The notes: generated by a model from the letters alone, not told the origin. 64,000 nucleotides of DNA from Paractinoplanes polyasparticus (GCF_019710575.1 NZ_JAHWFK010000030.1:1-64000), one strand, 5' to 3'. Numbered from the stretch's first letter, positions 10,177 through 18,684 are shown. Program-made: numbers and translations.

Positions 10177-10182
10177 TACGCT
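10177..10182 (+). promoter_or_regulatory. -10-like hexamer for leaderless kimA-type gene
   Basis: TACGCT lies 8 nt before GTG 10191, and no Shine-Dalgarno sequence precedes that start. Transcription from such a box would begin at or next to the start codon, giving a leaderless mRNA. No convincing -35 is visible. Confidence 0.5.
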
Positions 10183-10190
10183 TTGCACTC

Positions 10191-12224
10191 GTGGCCAGTC
10201 CGACCTCCCTCGCGAAGCGGCTGCTGCTCGGCCGGCCGTTCCGTTCCGACCGGCTGCAGCACACCCTGCTGCCCAAGCGCATCGCTCTGCCGGTCTTCGC
10301 CAGCGACGCCCTCTCGAGCGTGGCCTACGCGCCCGACGAGATCCTGCTGACGCTGTCGATCGCCGGGGCCGGGGCCTACTACATCTCGCCCTGGATCACC
10401 CTGGCCGTCGCGGTCGTGATGGTCACCGTGGTCGCCAGCTACCGCCAGAACGTCCACGCCTACCCCTCGGGCGGCGGCGACTACGAGGTCGCCACGGTCA
10501 ACCTGGGCCCGCGGGCCGGGCTTGGCGTGGGTAGCGCGTTGCTGGTCGACTACATCCTGACCGTGGCCGTGTCGACCACGGCCGGCGTGACCAACCTGGG
10601 CTCGGTCGTGCCGTTCGTCGCCGAGCACAAGGTGGCCTTCGCGGTCGGCGCGATCGCCCTGCTCACCGCGCTCAACCTGCGCGGGCTGCGGGAGTCGGGG
10701 ACGGCGTTCGCGGTGCCGACGTACGCGTTCATCGTTGTGATCGTCGGCATGATCCTCACCGGGCTGTTCCGGATCTACGTGCTCGGCGAGGACCTCCGGG
10801 CGCCCAGCGCGGGCCTGGTCATCGCGGCCGAGGAGGACCATCTCACCAGCTTCGGTTTCGCCTATCTGCTGCTTCGCACGTTCTCGTCCGGCTGCGCCGC
10901 GCTCACCGGTGTCGAGGCGATCTCGAACGGCGTGCCCGCGTTCAAGCCGCCCAAGAGCCGGAACGCCGCGACCACGCTGATGCTGCTGGGCGGCCTCTCG
11001 ATCGTCATGCTGGTCGGCATCGTGCTGCTGGCGCGGGCCACCCACCTGCAGTACGTCGAGGACCCGACCCTGCAGATCGTGTCCGGCCCGGCGAACTACG
11101 TGCAGCATCCGGTCACCGCCCAGCTCGGCGAGACGATCTTCGGGTCGGGGTCGATCCTGCTCTACGTGGTCGGCGCGGTCACCGCCCTGATCCTCTTCCT
11201 GGCCGCCAACACCGCGTTCAACGGCTTCCCGGTGCTCGGCTCGATCCTCGCCCAGGACCGCTACCTGCCCCGCCAGCTGCACACCCGCGGCGACCGGCTG
11301 GCCTTCAGCAACGGCATCATCTTCCTGGCCATCGCGGCGATGATCCTGGTGGTGGCGTTCCAGGCCGAGACGACCCGGCTGATCCAGCTCTACATCGTGG
11401 GCGTCTTCGTGTCGTTCACGCTTTCGCAGGCCGGCATGATCCGGCACTGGAACCGGCTGCTGCGCACCCAGCGCGACCCGGAGAAGCGGCGCCGGATGAT
11501 GCGGTCGCGGGCCATCAACACGTTCGGGATGGGCCTCACCGGCACCGTGCTGATCATCGTGTTGATCACGAAGTTCCTGCTCGGCGCGTGGATCGCGATC
11601 GCCGCCATGGTGGCCATCTACGGGCTCATGGTGGCCATCCGCAAGCACTACACAAGGGTGGCGCGCGAGCTGGAACCGACCGAGGAGCGGCCCGTGCTGC
11701 CCTCCCGCAACCACGCGGTCGTGCTGGTCAGCAAGGTGCACATGCCCACCCTGCGCGCGGTGGCGTACGCGCAGGCGACCCGGCCCGACACGCTGACCGC
11801 GGTCACCGTGAACGTGGACGACAAGGACACCCGGACGATCCAGGACGAGTGGGAGCGCCGCCAGATCCCGGTGCCGCTCGCCGTCGTCGACTCGCCGTAC
11901 CGGGAGATCACCGGCCCGATCATCGACTTCGTCAAGGGCGTGCGCCGCGGCTCCCCCCGCGACGTGGTCACCGTCTTCGTGCCGGAATACGTGGTCGGCC
12001 GCTGGTGGGAGAATCTGCTGCACAACCAGAGCGCCCTGCGCATCAAGGCCCGGTTGCTGTTCGAGCCGGGCGTCATGGTCACCAGCGTGCCCTGGCAGCT
12101 GCGCTCCAGCCAGGACAGGGACCTCGACCGTTTCGACCAGAACCTGACCCGGGTGCCGGCCCGCGGGCCCCGCGTGCGGGCCGCCGAGCCCCCGGTCGAC
12201 CAGGAGACGGAGTCGCGCTCGTGA
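10191..12224 (+). CDS. KimA-like APC/KUP-superfamily potassium transporter
   Basis: A 677-residue permease with about 12 membrane helices to residue ~470 and a cytoplasmic C-terminal domain. It closely resembles Bacillus subtilis KimA (YdaO), a potassium/proton symporter, as remembered: DALSSVAYAPDEIL in helix 1, SYRQNVHAYPSGGGDYEVA, LLVDYILTVAVSTTAGVTNL in helix 3, FSSGCAALTGVEAISNGVPAF, and RGDRLAFSNGIIFL. Databases often call such proteins amino-acid permeases; the similarity and the divergent RCK pair favour potassium uptake. GTG 10191 is chosen because of the -10-like box 8 nt before it and because homologues start near ASPTSLAKRL. It overlaps the following methyltransferase gene by 4 bp. 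Confidence 0.88.
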   Translation: MASPTSLAKRLLLGRPFRSDRLQHTLLPKRIALPVFASDALSSVAYAPDEILLTLSIAGAGAYYISPWITLAVAVVMVTVVASYRQNVHAYPSGGGDYEVATVNLGPRAGLGVGSALLVDYILTVAVSTTAGVTNLGSVVPFVAEHKVAFAVGAIALLTALNLRGLRESGTAFAVPTYAFIVVIVGMILTGLFRIYVLGEDLRAPSAGLVIAAEEDHLTSFGFAYLLLRTFSSGCAALTGVEAISNGVPAFKPPKSRNAATTLMLLGGLSIVMLVGIVLLARATHLQYVEDPTLQIVSGPANYVQHPVTAQLGETIFGSGSILLYVVGAVTALILFLAANTAFNGFPVLGSILAQDRYLPRQLHTRGDRLAFSNGIIFLAIAAMILVVAFQAETTRLIQLYIVGVFVSFTLSQAGMIRHWNRLLRTQRDPEKRRRMMRSRAINTFGMGLTGTVLIIVLITKFLLGAWIAIAAMVAIYGLMVAIRKHYTRVARELEPTEERPVLPSRNHAVVLVSKVHMPTLRAVAYAQATRPDTLTAVTVNVDDKDTRTIQDEWERRQIPVPLAVVDSPYREITGPIIDFVKGVRRGSPRDVVTVFVPEYVVGRWWENLLHNQSALRIKARLLFEPGVMVTSVPWQLRSSQDRDLDRFDQNLTRVPARGPRVRAAEPPVDQETESRS

Positions 12225-13474
12225 ATTCACTGGAAGAGGGCGAACGCGTCGAGCTCACCGTCGGCGCCCCCGCCCACGGCGGGCATTGCGTCGCGCGGGT
12301 GGGCGGCGAGCACGGCCAGGTCGTGTTCGTGCGGCACGCGCTGCCCGGCGAGCGGGTCACCGCCGAGATCACCGAGCTGCACAAGGGCTTCCTGCGGGCC
12401 GACGCGGTCGAGATCCACGAGGCTTCGGCCGACCGGGTCGAGCCGCCCTGCCCGTACGCCCGCCCGGGCGCCTGTGGCGGCTGCGACCTGCAACATGCCT
12501 CGGGCGAGGCGCAACGGCGATGGAAGGCGTCCGTCGTCGAGGAGCAACTGCGGCGGCTGGCCAAACTGCGCCGGGAGGTGCACGTCGAGGAACTGCCGGG
12601 CGGGCTGCTGGGCTGGCGCAGCCGTGTGCGGTACGCGGTCGACGCGGCCGGCCGGGCCGGGCTGCTCAAGCACCGCTCGCACGAGGTGGTGGACATCGAC
12701 CGCTGCCGCATCGCGCATCCCGCGATCCAGAAGCTCGACCTGCTGCGGCGGGAATGGCCCGAGGCCGACGCGCTGGAGGCGGTGGCGACCACCGGTGGCG
12801 ACGTGACCGTACTGGCCCGCCCGACCGGCACCGGGGGCCTGCTGCCGCCGGACGACCCGGCTGAGGGCACGACGCTGGGCGGCGGCGGTCGGCAGCTCGT
12901 CGAGGGCCCGGCCGAGGTGACCGAACGGGCCGCCGGGCGCACCTGGCGGGTGCCGCCGGAGGGCTTCTGGCAGGTGCATCCGGCGGCGGCCGAGACGCTG
13001 GTGGCGGCGGTGGTCGAGATGCTGCGGCCGGCCGAGGGCGAGAGCATGTGGGACCTCTACGGCGGGGCCGGGCTGTTCGCGGCGGCCGTCGCCGGGCACA
13101 CCCACGGCCGTACGACGGTGGTCGAGTCCTCCTCGGCCGGCGTGGCCTCGGCCCGGACGAATCTGGCCGACCTGCCGCACGCCGAGGTGGTGCAGGCCCG
13201 GGTCGACTCCGCGCTGCTGCGCCGCCGGGTGACCGGCCCGGTCGACCTCGTCGTGCTCGACCCGCCCCGGGCGGGCGCCGGGGCCAAGGTCGTGCGTGCG
13301 GTCGTGGCGGCGGCGCCCCGCGCGGTGGCCTACGTGGCCTGCGACCCGGCCTCGCTGGCGCGCGACATCAACACGTTCCAGGAGCTGGGCTGGCGCCTGA
13401 CTGCGTTGCGGGCCTTCGACCTCTTCCCGATGACCCAGCACGTGGAGTGCGTCGCGCTGCTGTCACGATCATGA
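12221..13474 (+). CDS. TRAM-domain SAM-dependent uridine C5-methyltransferase (TrmA/RlmCD family)
   Basis: A 417-residue RNA methyltransferase that would methylate C5 of a uridine in rRNA or tRNA. A TRAM domain covers residues 1-60. A likely iron-sulphur cluster site follows (CPYARPGACGGCDLQHA, about 68-84). The SAM-binding motif is MWDLYGGAGLFAAAV (about 276), and the catalytic segments are LVVLDPPRAG and YVACDPASLARD, the latter carrying the nucleophilic Cys. Start GTG 12221 shares GTGA with the permease stop. This follows Rv2689c in synteny. RNA target cannot be chosen from sequence. Confidence 0.93.
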   Translation: MNSLEEGERVELTVGAPAHGGHCVARVGGEHGQVVFVRHALPGERVTAEITELHKGFLRADAVEIHEASADRVEPPCPYARPGACGGCDLQHASGEAQRRWKASVVEEQLRRLAKLRREVHVEELPGGLLGWRSRVRYAVDAAGRAGLLKHRSHEVVDIDRCRIAHPAIQKLDLLRREWPEADALEAVATTGGDVTVLARPTGTGGLLPPDDPAEGTTLGGGGRQLVEGPAEVTERAAGRTWRVPPEGFWQVHPAAAETLVAAVVEMLRPAEGESMWDLYGGAGLFAAAVAGHTHGRTTVVESSSAGVASARTNLADLPHAEVVQARVDSALLRRRVTGPVDLVVLDPPRAGAGAKVVRAVVAAAPRAVAYVACDPASLARDINTFQELGWRLTALRAFDLFPMTQHVECVALLSRS

Positions 13475-13502
13475 CAGCCCACCCATGACATCTGTCATGG
13501 GT
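13461..13502 (+). promoter_or_regulatory. Cluster of TGTCA/TGACA half-sites (two palindromes)
   Basis: TGTCA (13461), TGACA (13472), TGACA (13486) and TGTCA (13493) form two palindromes; the second, ACCCATGACA TC TGTCATGGGT, is perfect over 22 bp. They span the methyltransferase stop codon and the start of the gap before the carbonic anhydrase gene. This could be an operator for the carbonic anhydrase, or a terminator hairpin lacking a U-tract. Confidence 0.45.
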
Positions 13503-13526
13503 GAGCCGGCGACAGCTATCCATAAA

Positions 13527-13553
13527 CTCCGATCGCTTCCGCCACGATCGGAG
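13527..13553 (+). promoter_or_regulatory. Inverted repeat covering the carbonic anhydrase ribosome binding site
   Basis: CTCCGATCG (13527-13535) is repeated inverted as CGATCGGAG (13545-13553) across 9 nt. The right arm contains the GGAG that serves TTG 13560. The hairpin would bury the ribosome binding site, so either translational control or a protein-binding site is possible. Confidence 0.4.
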
Positions 13554-13559
13554 AATCTG

Positions 13560-14243
13560 TTGTCACTCGGACGCCGTTCCCTGCTCGCCGCCGGCGCGAC
13601 CGCGCTCGCCGCGACCGTCGTTCCCGCCTCCTCCGCCGAGGCTGCCCCGGCGCCACCCGCGACCTTCGACGAGGCCGTACGGGAGCTGCTGCGCGGCAAC
13701 CGCCGCTTCGTCACCGGGCACACCCGTCACCCGCACCAGAACGTCGCGGCCATCCACCGGCTGGCCGCCGCCCAGGACCCGTTCGCGGTCGTGCTCGGCT
13801 GCGCCGACTCCCGGGTCGCCTCCGAGATCCTGTTCGACCAGGGGCTGGGCGACATCTTCGACAACCGGGTGGCCGGCAACATCGTCGACGACCTGCTGCT
13901 GGGCAGCATCGAGTACGCCGTCGAGCACTTCGACCCGCCGCTGCTGCTGGTGCTCGGGCACGAGCGCTGCGGCGCGGTCTCGGCCACCGTCGACCTGATC
14001 CGCTCGGGCGGCGAGGCGCCGGGGCACATCGCCGCCATCGTCGACGCCCTGCGCCCGATCGTGGAGCCGGTGCTCGCGCAGCCCGGCGACGCCGTCGAGA
14101 ACGGCGTCCTGGCCAACGTGCGGGCCCAGGTCGCCGCGCTCCTCGCACAGAGCGACATCGTGCGCGAGAAGGTCGAGGCCGGCCACTTGGGCGTGGCCGG
14201 CGCGCGCTACGACCTGGACACCGGGAAGGTCACGCTGCTGTAG
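13560..14243 (+). CDS. Tat-exported beta-class carbonic anhydrase
   Basis: Interconverts carbon dioxide and bicarbonate outside the membrane. Zinc ligands are seen in CADSR (Cys and Asp), and in HERCG (His and Cys). The N-terminus SLGRRSLLAAGATALAATVV is a twin-arginine signal with a hydrophobic core and the likely cleavage region ASSAEAAPA. The TTG at 13560 is chosen because GGAGA lies 6 nt upstream and it places the RR pair at residues 5-6; ATG 13485 would give a 25-residue extension running through the inverted repeats. Length 227 aa. The 3' end overlaps the convergent folD gene by 14 bp. Confidence 0.87.
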   Translation: MSLGRRSLLAAGATALAATVVPASSAEAAPAPPATFDEAVRELLRGNRRFVTGHTRHPHQNVAAIHRLAAAQDPFAVVLGCADSRVASEILFDQGLGDIFDNRVAGNIVDDLLLGSIEYAVEHFDPPLLLVLGHERCGAVSATVDLIRSGGEAPGHIAAIVDALRPIVEPVLAQPGDAVENGVLANVRAQVAALLAQSDIVREKVEAGHLGVAGARYDLDTGKVTLL

Positions 14244-15096
14244 CGACAGCGCGCTCGGCGGCGGTGATCGCGTTGCGGAACAGCATCGCCACCGTCGTCG
14301 GGCCCACCCCGCCCACGCGCGGGGTGATGGCTCCGGCGACCTCGGCGCACTCCTCGGCCACATCGGGCAGCAGGCGCTTGCCCTCGTAGCGGACACCGGC
14401 GCCGATCACCGTCGCGCCCGGGCGGACGTGCTCGGGCTGGATGATGCCGGGCACGCCCGCGGCGGCGATGAGGATCTCGGCCCGCTTGGTGTAGCGGGCC
14501 CAGTCCGGCACGCCGGTGTGCACCACGGTGACGGCGGCGTTGGCTGTCGGGCGCTTCTGGGCGAGCAGCATGGCCAGCGGGCGGCCCAGCGTGGCGCCCC
14601 GGCCGAGGATGACGACCTCGTGGCCGGCGACCGGGATCTCGTAGTGGGCCAGCAGCGCCTCGATGCCGGCCGGGGTGCAGGGCAGCGGGCCGGGCAGGCC
14701 GACGGCCAGGCGGCCCATGTTGAGCGGGTGCATGCCGTCGACGTCCTTGTCGGGGTCGAGGGTCTGCAGCGCCGCGTCGTAGTCGAGGTGGGCCGGGATC
14801 GGGTATTGGATCAGCACCCCGTGCACGCTCGGATCGGCGTTCAGCTCGGCGATCACCTCGAGCAACTGCTGCTGGGTGGTGTCGCCGGAGAGGTGCCGGT
14901 GCGGGGACTCGAAGCCCAGCTCGGCTGCCTGCCGCTGCTTGATGCGGATGTAGCCGGCGCTGGCGTCGTCGTCGCCCACGAGCACGGTGGCCAGGCTGGG
15001 CGTGACGCCCTGGGCCTTCAGCTTGGCAGCGCGCTCGGAGACGTCGGCCAGGACCGCCTCGGCGACCGGAGCGCCGGGAAGTAGGCGTGCGGACAT
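14230..15096 (-). CDS. folD: Methylenetetrahydrofolate dehydrogenase/cyclohydrolase
   Basis: Bifunctional enzyme converting 5,10-methylene-THF to 10-formyl-THF for purine and formyl-Met-tRNA synthesis. Motifs: GYIRIKQRQAAELG (catalytic Tyr and Lys region, about 48), GVLIQYPIPAHLD (about 93), DVDGMHPLNMG, the Rossmann segment VILGRGATLGRPLAMLL (about 164), and C-terminal ITPRVGGVGPTTVAML. Length 288 aa is normal. The ATG at 15096 is preceded by AAGGGGG. Upstream lies a ZTP riboswitch, in keeping with ZTP signalling folate deficiency. Confidence 0.96.
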   Translation of the reverse strand: MSARLLPGAPVAEAVLADVSERAAKLKAQGVTPSLATVLVGDDDASAGYIRIKQRQAAELGFESPHRHLSGDTTQQQLLEVIAELNADPSVHGVLIQYPIPAHLDYDAALQTLDPDKDVDGMHPLNMGRLAVGLPGPLPCTPAGIEALLAHYEIPVAGHEVVILGRGATLGRPLAMLLAQKRPTANAAVTVVHTGVPDWARYTKRAEILIAAAGVPGIIQPEHVRPGATVIGAGVRYEGKRLLPDVAEECAEVAGAITPRVGGVGPTTVAMLFRNAITAAERAVATAA

Positions 15097-15099
15097 GCG

Positions 15100-15195
15100 A
15101 CCCCCTTGTCGCACGGGGGCCCAGGCGGTCGACTCCCCGTGACAGGCTCCCCGATGGTCGATCCATCCCCGGTGCCGCCAGTCGCGTGCCCCAAG
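15100..15195 (-). ncRNA. ZTP (pfl) riboswitch controlling folD
   Basis: On the minus strand the leader carries the conserved pfl elements in order: GACTGGCGG, a small GATGG/CCATC hairpin, GGGGAGCC (15152-15145), and CCGCCTGGGC (15128-15119). The P3 stem is CACGGGG (15141-15135) with CCCCGTG (15118-15112). Just downstream the folD ribosome binding site GGGGG (15105-15101) can pair with CCCCC (15119-15115), which belongs to the P3 side. Ligand-stabilised P3 would therefore free the ribosome binding site: a translational ON switch. The element type is known; the expression platform is read from this sequence. Confidence 0.88.
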
Positions 15196-15340
15196 TCTGC
15201 CCGACGCTGCCCCAGTCTTTGATACCGGGTTGTTACTGTGCGGTAGATCACCGCAAGATCCCAGGTCACGCACATGTGTCGGTTGTGTGTAGGAGCTGGG
15301 GGCGGCCCTTCGGACGGGATGCGTTGTCGCCCCACGCCGA

Positions 15341-15346
15341 TAGACT
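15341..15346 (+). promoter_or_regulatory. -10-like hexamer for leaderless dxs
   Basis: TAGACT lies 8 nt before the dxs ATG at 15355, and no Shine-Dalgarno sequence is present. This fits a leaderless transcript. Confidence 0.55.
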
Positions 15347-15354
15347 TCGACCCC

Positions 15355-17271
15355 ATGAGCGACGTCTCCGCCTCTGACGGCATCCTGGCCAGCATCACCT
15401 CTCCGGGTGACCTCAAGCGCCTCACCCCCGAGCAGCTGACCCTCCTGGCGGCGGAGATTCGCGATTTCCTGGTGGCCAAGGTGTCCCGCACCGGCGGCCA
15501 CCTGGGTCCCAACCTCGGCGTGGTCGAGACCACCCTGGCCATCCACCGGGTCTTCGACTCGCCGCGCGACCGTGTGCTCTTCGACACCGGTCACCAGGCG
15601 TACGTCCACAAGATCGTCACCGGCCGGCAGGGTGGCTTCGACCTGCTGCGCCAGCGCGGCGGCCTGACCGGCTACCCGAGCCGGGCCGAGAGCGAGCACG
15701 ACTTCATCGAGAACTCGCACGCCTCGACCGCCCTGTCCTACGCCGACGGCATGTCCAAGGCGTTCGCCCTGCGCGGCGAGGACAGGCACGTCGTGGCCGT
15801 GGTCGGCGACGGCGCACTCACCGGCGGCATGTGCTGGGAGGCGCTCAACAACATCGCCGCGGCCAAGAACCGCCTGGTCATCGTCGTCAACGACAACGGC
15901 CGCTCGTACGCGCCGACGATCGGCGGCCTGGCCGACCACCTCTCCACGCTGCGCCTCAACCCGGGCTACGAGAAGGTGCTCGACCTGGTGAAGGACGCGC
16001 TGGGCTCGACCCCGGTGGTGGGCAAGCCGGTCTACGAGGTGCTGCACGCGGTCAAGCGCGGCATCAAGGACGCGGTCAGCCCGCAGCCCATGTTCGAGGA
16101 CCTCGGCATCAAGTACATCGGCCCGGTCGACGGCCACGACCAGCAGGCCATGGAATCGGCGCTGCGCCGGGCCAAGGGCTTCGACGCGCCGGTCATCGTG
16201 CACTCGGTCACCCGCAAGGGCTACGGCTACCGGCCCGCCGAGCAGGACGAGGCCGACTGCCTGCACAGCCCGGGCAGCTTCGACGCCGAGACCGGCAAGC
16301 TGCTCGCCTCGGCCAAGCTGAAGTGGACCAACGTCTTCGCCGACGAGCTGGTCAAGATCGCTGACGAGCGGCCCGACGTGGTGGGCATCACCGCCGCCAT
16401 GGCCGAGCCGACCGGCATCGCCGCGCTGGCCAAGAAGTACCCCGAGCGGGCGTACGACGTCGGCATCGCCGAGCAGCACGCGGTGACCAGCGCGGCCGGC
16501 CTGGCCATGGGCGGCCTGCACCCGGTGGTCGCGGTCTACGCCACGTTCCTCAACCGGGCCTTCGACCAGGTGCTGCTCGACGTGGCGATGCACGAGCTGC
16601 CGGTCACCTTCGTGCTCGACCGGGCCGGCATCACCGGCCCCGACGGCCCCAGCCACTACGGCATCTGGGACATGAGCGTCTTCGGCGTCGTGCCCGGCCT
16701 GCGCATCGCGGCGCCTCGCGACGAGGCCACGCTGCGCGAGGAACTGCGCGAGGCGGTCGCCGTCGAGGACGGCCCGACGATCGTCCGCTTCCCGACCGGC
16801 GCCGTGCCGGCCGCTCTGGCCGCGGTGCGCCGCGTCGGCCAGGTCGACGTGCTGCGCGAAGACGAGACCAAGGACGTGCTCCTGGTTGCGGTCGGCTCGT
16901 TCGCCGGGCTGGGCCTCGAGGTGGCCGACCGCCTGGCCGGGCAGGGCTTCGGGGTCACCGTGGTCGACCCGCGCTGGGTCCGCCCGGTGCCGATCGAGCT
17001 GACCGGCCTGGCCGCTCAGCACCGTCTGGTCGTCACGCTGGAGGACGGCGTGCGGGCCGGCGGTGTGGGCGATGCGGTGGCCGGCGCCCTGCGCGACGCG
17101 GGTGTCGAGGTGCCGCTGCGCGACTTCGGCGTGCCCGCCGGGTGGCACCCGCACGGCACCCGGGCCGAGCTCCTGACCGAACTCGGCCTCACCGCGCAGG
17201 ACATCTCCCGCGACGTCACCGAGTGGGTGTCGAAGCTGGCCGACCAGCCGGAGCTTCAGCGCAAAGCGTGA
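15355..17271 (+). CDS. dxs: 1-deoxy-D-xylulose-5-phosphate synthase
   Basis: Condenses pyruvate and glyceraldehyde-3-phosphate in the first step of the MEP isoprenoid pathway, using thiamine diphosphate. The thiamine-binding motif GDGALTGGMCWEALNN is near residue 150. HLGPNLGVVE (about 49) contains a catalytic His, and the transketolase pyrimidine domain has VGIAEQHAVTSAAGLA (about 368). Length 638 aa matches the family. The ATG at 15355 is the start just after the -10-like box; a longer upstream frame adds non-conserved sequence. It is divergent from folD, with the riboswitch in the gap. Confidence 0.96.
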   Translation: MSDVSASDGILASITSPGDLKRLTPEQLTLLAAEIRDFLVAKVSRTGGHLGPNLGVVETTLAIHRVFDSPRDRVLFDTGHQAYVHKIVTGRQGGFDLLRQRGGLTGYPSRAESEHDFIENSHASTALSYADGMSKAFALRGEDRHVVAVVGDGALTGGMCWEALNNIAAAKNRLVIVVNDNGRSYAPTIGGLADHLSTLRLNPGYEKVLDLVKDALGSTPVVGKPVYEVLHAVKRGIKDAVSPQPMFEDLGIKYIGPVDGHDQQAMESALRRAKGFDAPVIVHSVTRKGYGYRPAEQDEADCLHSPGSFDAETGKLLASAKLKWTNVFADELVKIADERPDVVGITAAMAEPTGIAALAKKYPERAYDVGIAEQHAVTSAAGLAMGGLHPVVAVYATFLNRAFDQVLLDVAMHELPVTFVLDRAGITGPDGPSHYGIWDMSVFGVVPGLRIAAPRDEATLREELREAVAVEDGPTIVRFPTGAVPAALAAVRRVGQVDVLREDETKDVLLVAVGSFAGLGLEVADRLAGQGFGVTVVDPRWVRPVPIELTGLAAQHRLVVTLEDGVRAGGVGDAVAGALRDAGVEVPLRDFGVPAGWHPHGTRAELLTELGLTAQDISRDVTEWVSKLADQPELQRKA

Positions 17272-17297
17272 TTCACGGCTCCGATAATTCGGCGATA

Positions 17298-17324
17298 GCC
17301 CCGCGAACCGGACCAGCGCGGGGC
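17298..17324 (+). terminator. Hairpin after dxs
   Basis: GCCCCGCG (17298-17305) pairs with CGCGGGGC (17317-17324), 26 bp after the dxs stop. There is no clear T-tract, so it is a probable terminator only. Confidence 0.45.
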
Positions 17325-17342
17325 ATCACCGTTATCTGCTCG

Positions 17343-17348
17343 TTACCT
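17343..17348 (+). promoter_or_regulatory. -10-like hexamer for the first beta-propeller gene
   Basis: TTACCT lies 7 nt before ATG 17356; there is no good ribosome binding site. It probably drives the three-gene propeller cluster as a leaderless message. Confidence 0.45.
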
Positions 17349-17355
17349 TTGGAAC

Positions 17356-18681
17356 ATGACGGTGCAGAGCAACACGGTGATCATCGATCTGGGTCTCGAA
17401 CGCGGAGAACCTGATTCGTACGATTCGCCGCAACGCTCGGTGTTCCCGATCTGGTTCCCGGCCGCCGTCCTGGCCGCGCTCGTGCTGTTCACCGCGGGCT
17501 CGTCGATGGCGCCCGCCAAGGCGCCGCTCACCGAGGTGTTCAGCCTGCAGGTCGGGCCGGCCGACGCGTACGCGCTGACCGACGACGGCCGCCTGCTGGC
17601 CCAGACCTTCGGCATGCTCAGCGCCTACAACCTGAGCGACGGCGGGACGCAGTGGGAGGCCGGACAGACCGCCCCCGCCTTCCGGCTGCGGCTCGGCTCC
17701 GGCCTGATCCTGATGCGGCCGTGGACCATCGGCTCGCGCGACCCCGGCACCACCGCGATCTCGCTCGCCGACGGCAGCGAGCGGTGGAGCCGGTCGGGCA
17801 CCGTGGTCACCCTGGCCGGGTCGCCGACCTTGCTCGCCGCCTCGCCCACCCGCAGCATGGGCGGGGCCGCCCGGCGGGTGCAGGGGCCGGTCGAGGCGAT
17901 CGACCCGCTGACCGGGAGCACCCGCTGGACCGTCGACGTGCCGTCCAGCGCCGTGCTGGTCGGGCTGCCCGGCCCGGGCGACTCCGGCACCCGCATGCTG
18001 CTGGTGCACGACGACCGCACGATGGCCGTGCACGACCTGGTCACCGGGGAGCGGCTGGCCACCGCCGCGGTGCCGCCGGCCGACTACGACCCGAGCAACC
18101 CGGTGGTGGTCGACGGGACGATCCTGCTGCGGCACCCCGGCCGGCCGAACATGGAGTTCTCGGCGTACGACGGAGTGACCCTGCGCAACCTGTGGTCACA
18201 ACCGGCCGACGGCTACTACGAGATCGAGGCGTGCGGGATTCTGGCCTGCCTCACCGGACCGGACGGGATGCGCGCGATCGACCCGGCGACGGGGGACGTG
18301 CGCTGGACCAACCCGCAGTGGCGGGGCGTCCAGCAGTTCGGCAACCAGTTCGTCGCCTACGGGTCGGCCGAGAACACCCAGCCGCTCGGCCTGATCGACC
18401 CGGACACGGGGCAGCTCGAGGTCGACCTCACCGGCTGGCGCCCGATCTACGGCGCAGCCGGTTCCAGTGGTGTTCAGCACGAGGACCACCTGCTGGTCAC
18501 CCGTTCGGAAGAGGTCGGAGGCCGTACCATGGTCGCCGTCGCCCAGCCGGGCGAGACGCAGCCACGGCTGCTGGGACCGCTGCCGGCCGGCACGGGCGAC
18601 TGCCAGGCCGCACCCGGGCGGCTGGTGTGCCGCTCGATGTACGGCCAGCTTGTCGTCTGGGCGTACGACCGGAAGGGGTAG
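17356..18681 (+). CDS. Membrane-anchored PQQ-like beta-propeller protein, paralogue 1
   Basis: A 441-residue protein: short cytoplasmic N-terminus beginning with the motif VIIDLGLERGE, one membrane helix (about 30-50, FPAAVLAALVLFTAG), then an extracytoplasmic PQQ/WD-like beta-propeller whose blades carry IDPLTGSTRWTV and IDPATGDVRWTN. Two Cys pairs are shared with the next two genes: CGILAC and CQAAPGRLVC. There is no catalytic motif of quinoprotein dehydrogenases and no lipobox, so it is not BamB. It probably acts as a scaffold or sensor; function is unknown. Three bp separate it from paralogue 2, so they are one operon. Confidence 0.82.
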   Translation: MTVQSNTVIIDLGLERGEPDSYDSPQRSVFPIWFPAAVLAALVLFTAGSSMAPAKAPLTEVFSLQVGPADAYALTDDGRLLAQTFGMLSAYNLSDGGTQWEAGQTAPAFRLRLGSGLILMRPWTIGSRDPGTTAISLADGSERWSRSGTVVTLAGSPTLLAASPTRSMGGAARRVQGPVEAIDPLTGSTRWTVDVPSSAVLVGLPGPGDSGTRMLLVHDDRTMAVHDLVTGERLATAAVPPADYDPSNPVVVDGTILLRHPGRPNMEFSAYDGVTLRNLWSQPADGYYEIEACGILACLTGPDGMRAIDPATGDVRWTNPQWRGVQQFGNQFVAYGSAENTQPLGLIDPDTGQLEVDLTGWRPIYGAAGSSGVQHEDHLLVTRSEEVGGRTMVAVAQPGETQPRLLGPLPAGTGDCQAAPGRLVCRSMYGQLVVWAYDRKG

Positions 18682-18684
18682 GCG

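Noticed and set aside
10079..10190. A c-di-AMP (ydaO) riboswitch upstream of the KimA-type gene
   Set aside because: The gap is only 112 bp, lacks the conserved ydaO motifs, and the gene appears leaderless.
9423..12230. A very long minus-strand open frame opposite the KimA-type permease
   Set aside because: It is the antisense shadow of a high-GC gene: composition is His/Arg/Asp-rich repeats of no family, with no ribosome binding site.
15097..17154. Minus-strand extension of folD through the dxs locus
   Set aside because: The conserved FolD begins at 15096 with a ribosome binding site and riboswitch; the extension is antisense to dxs.
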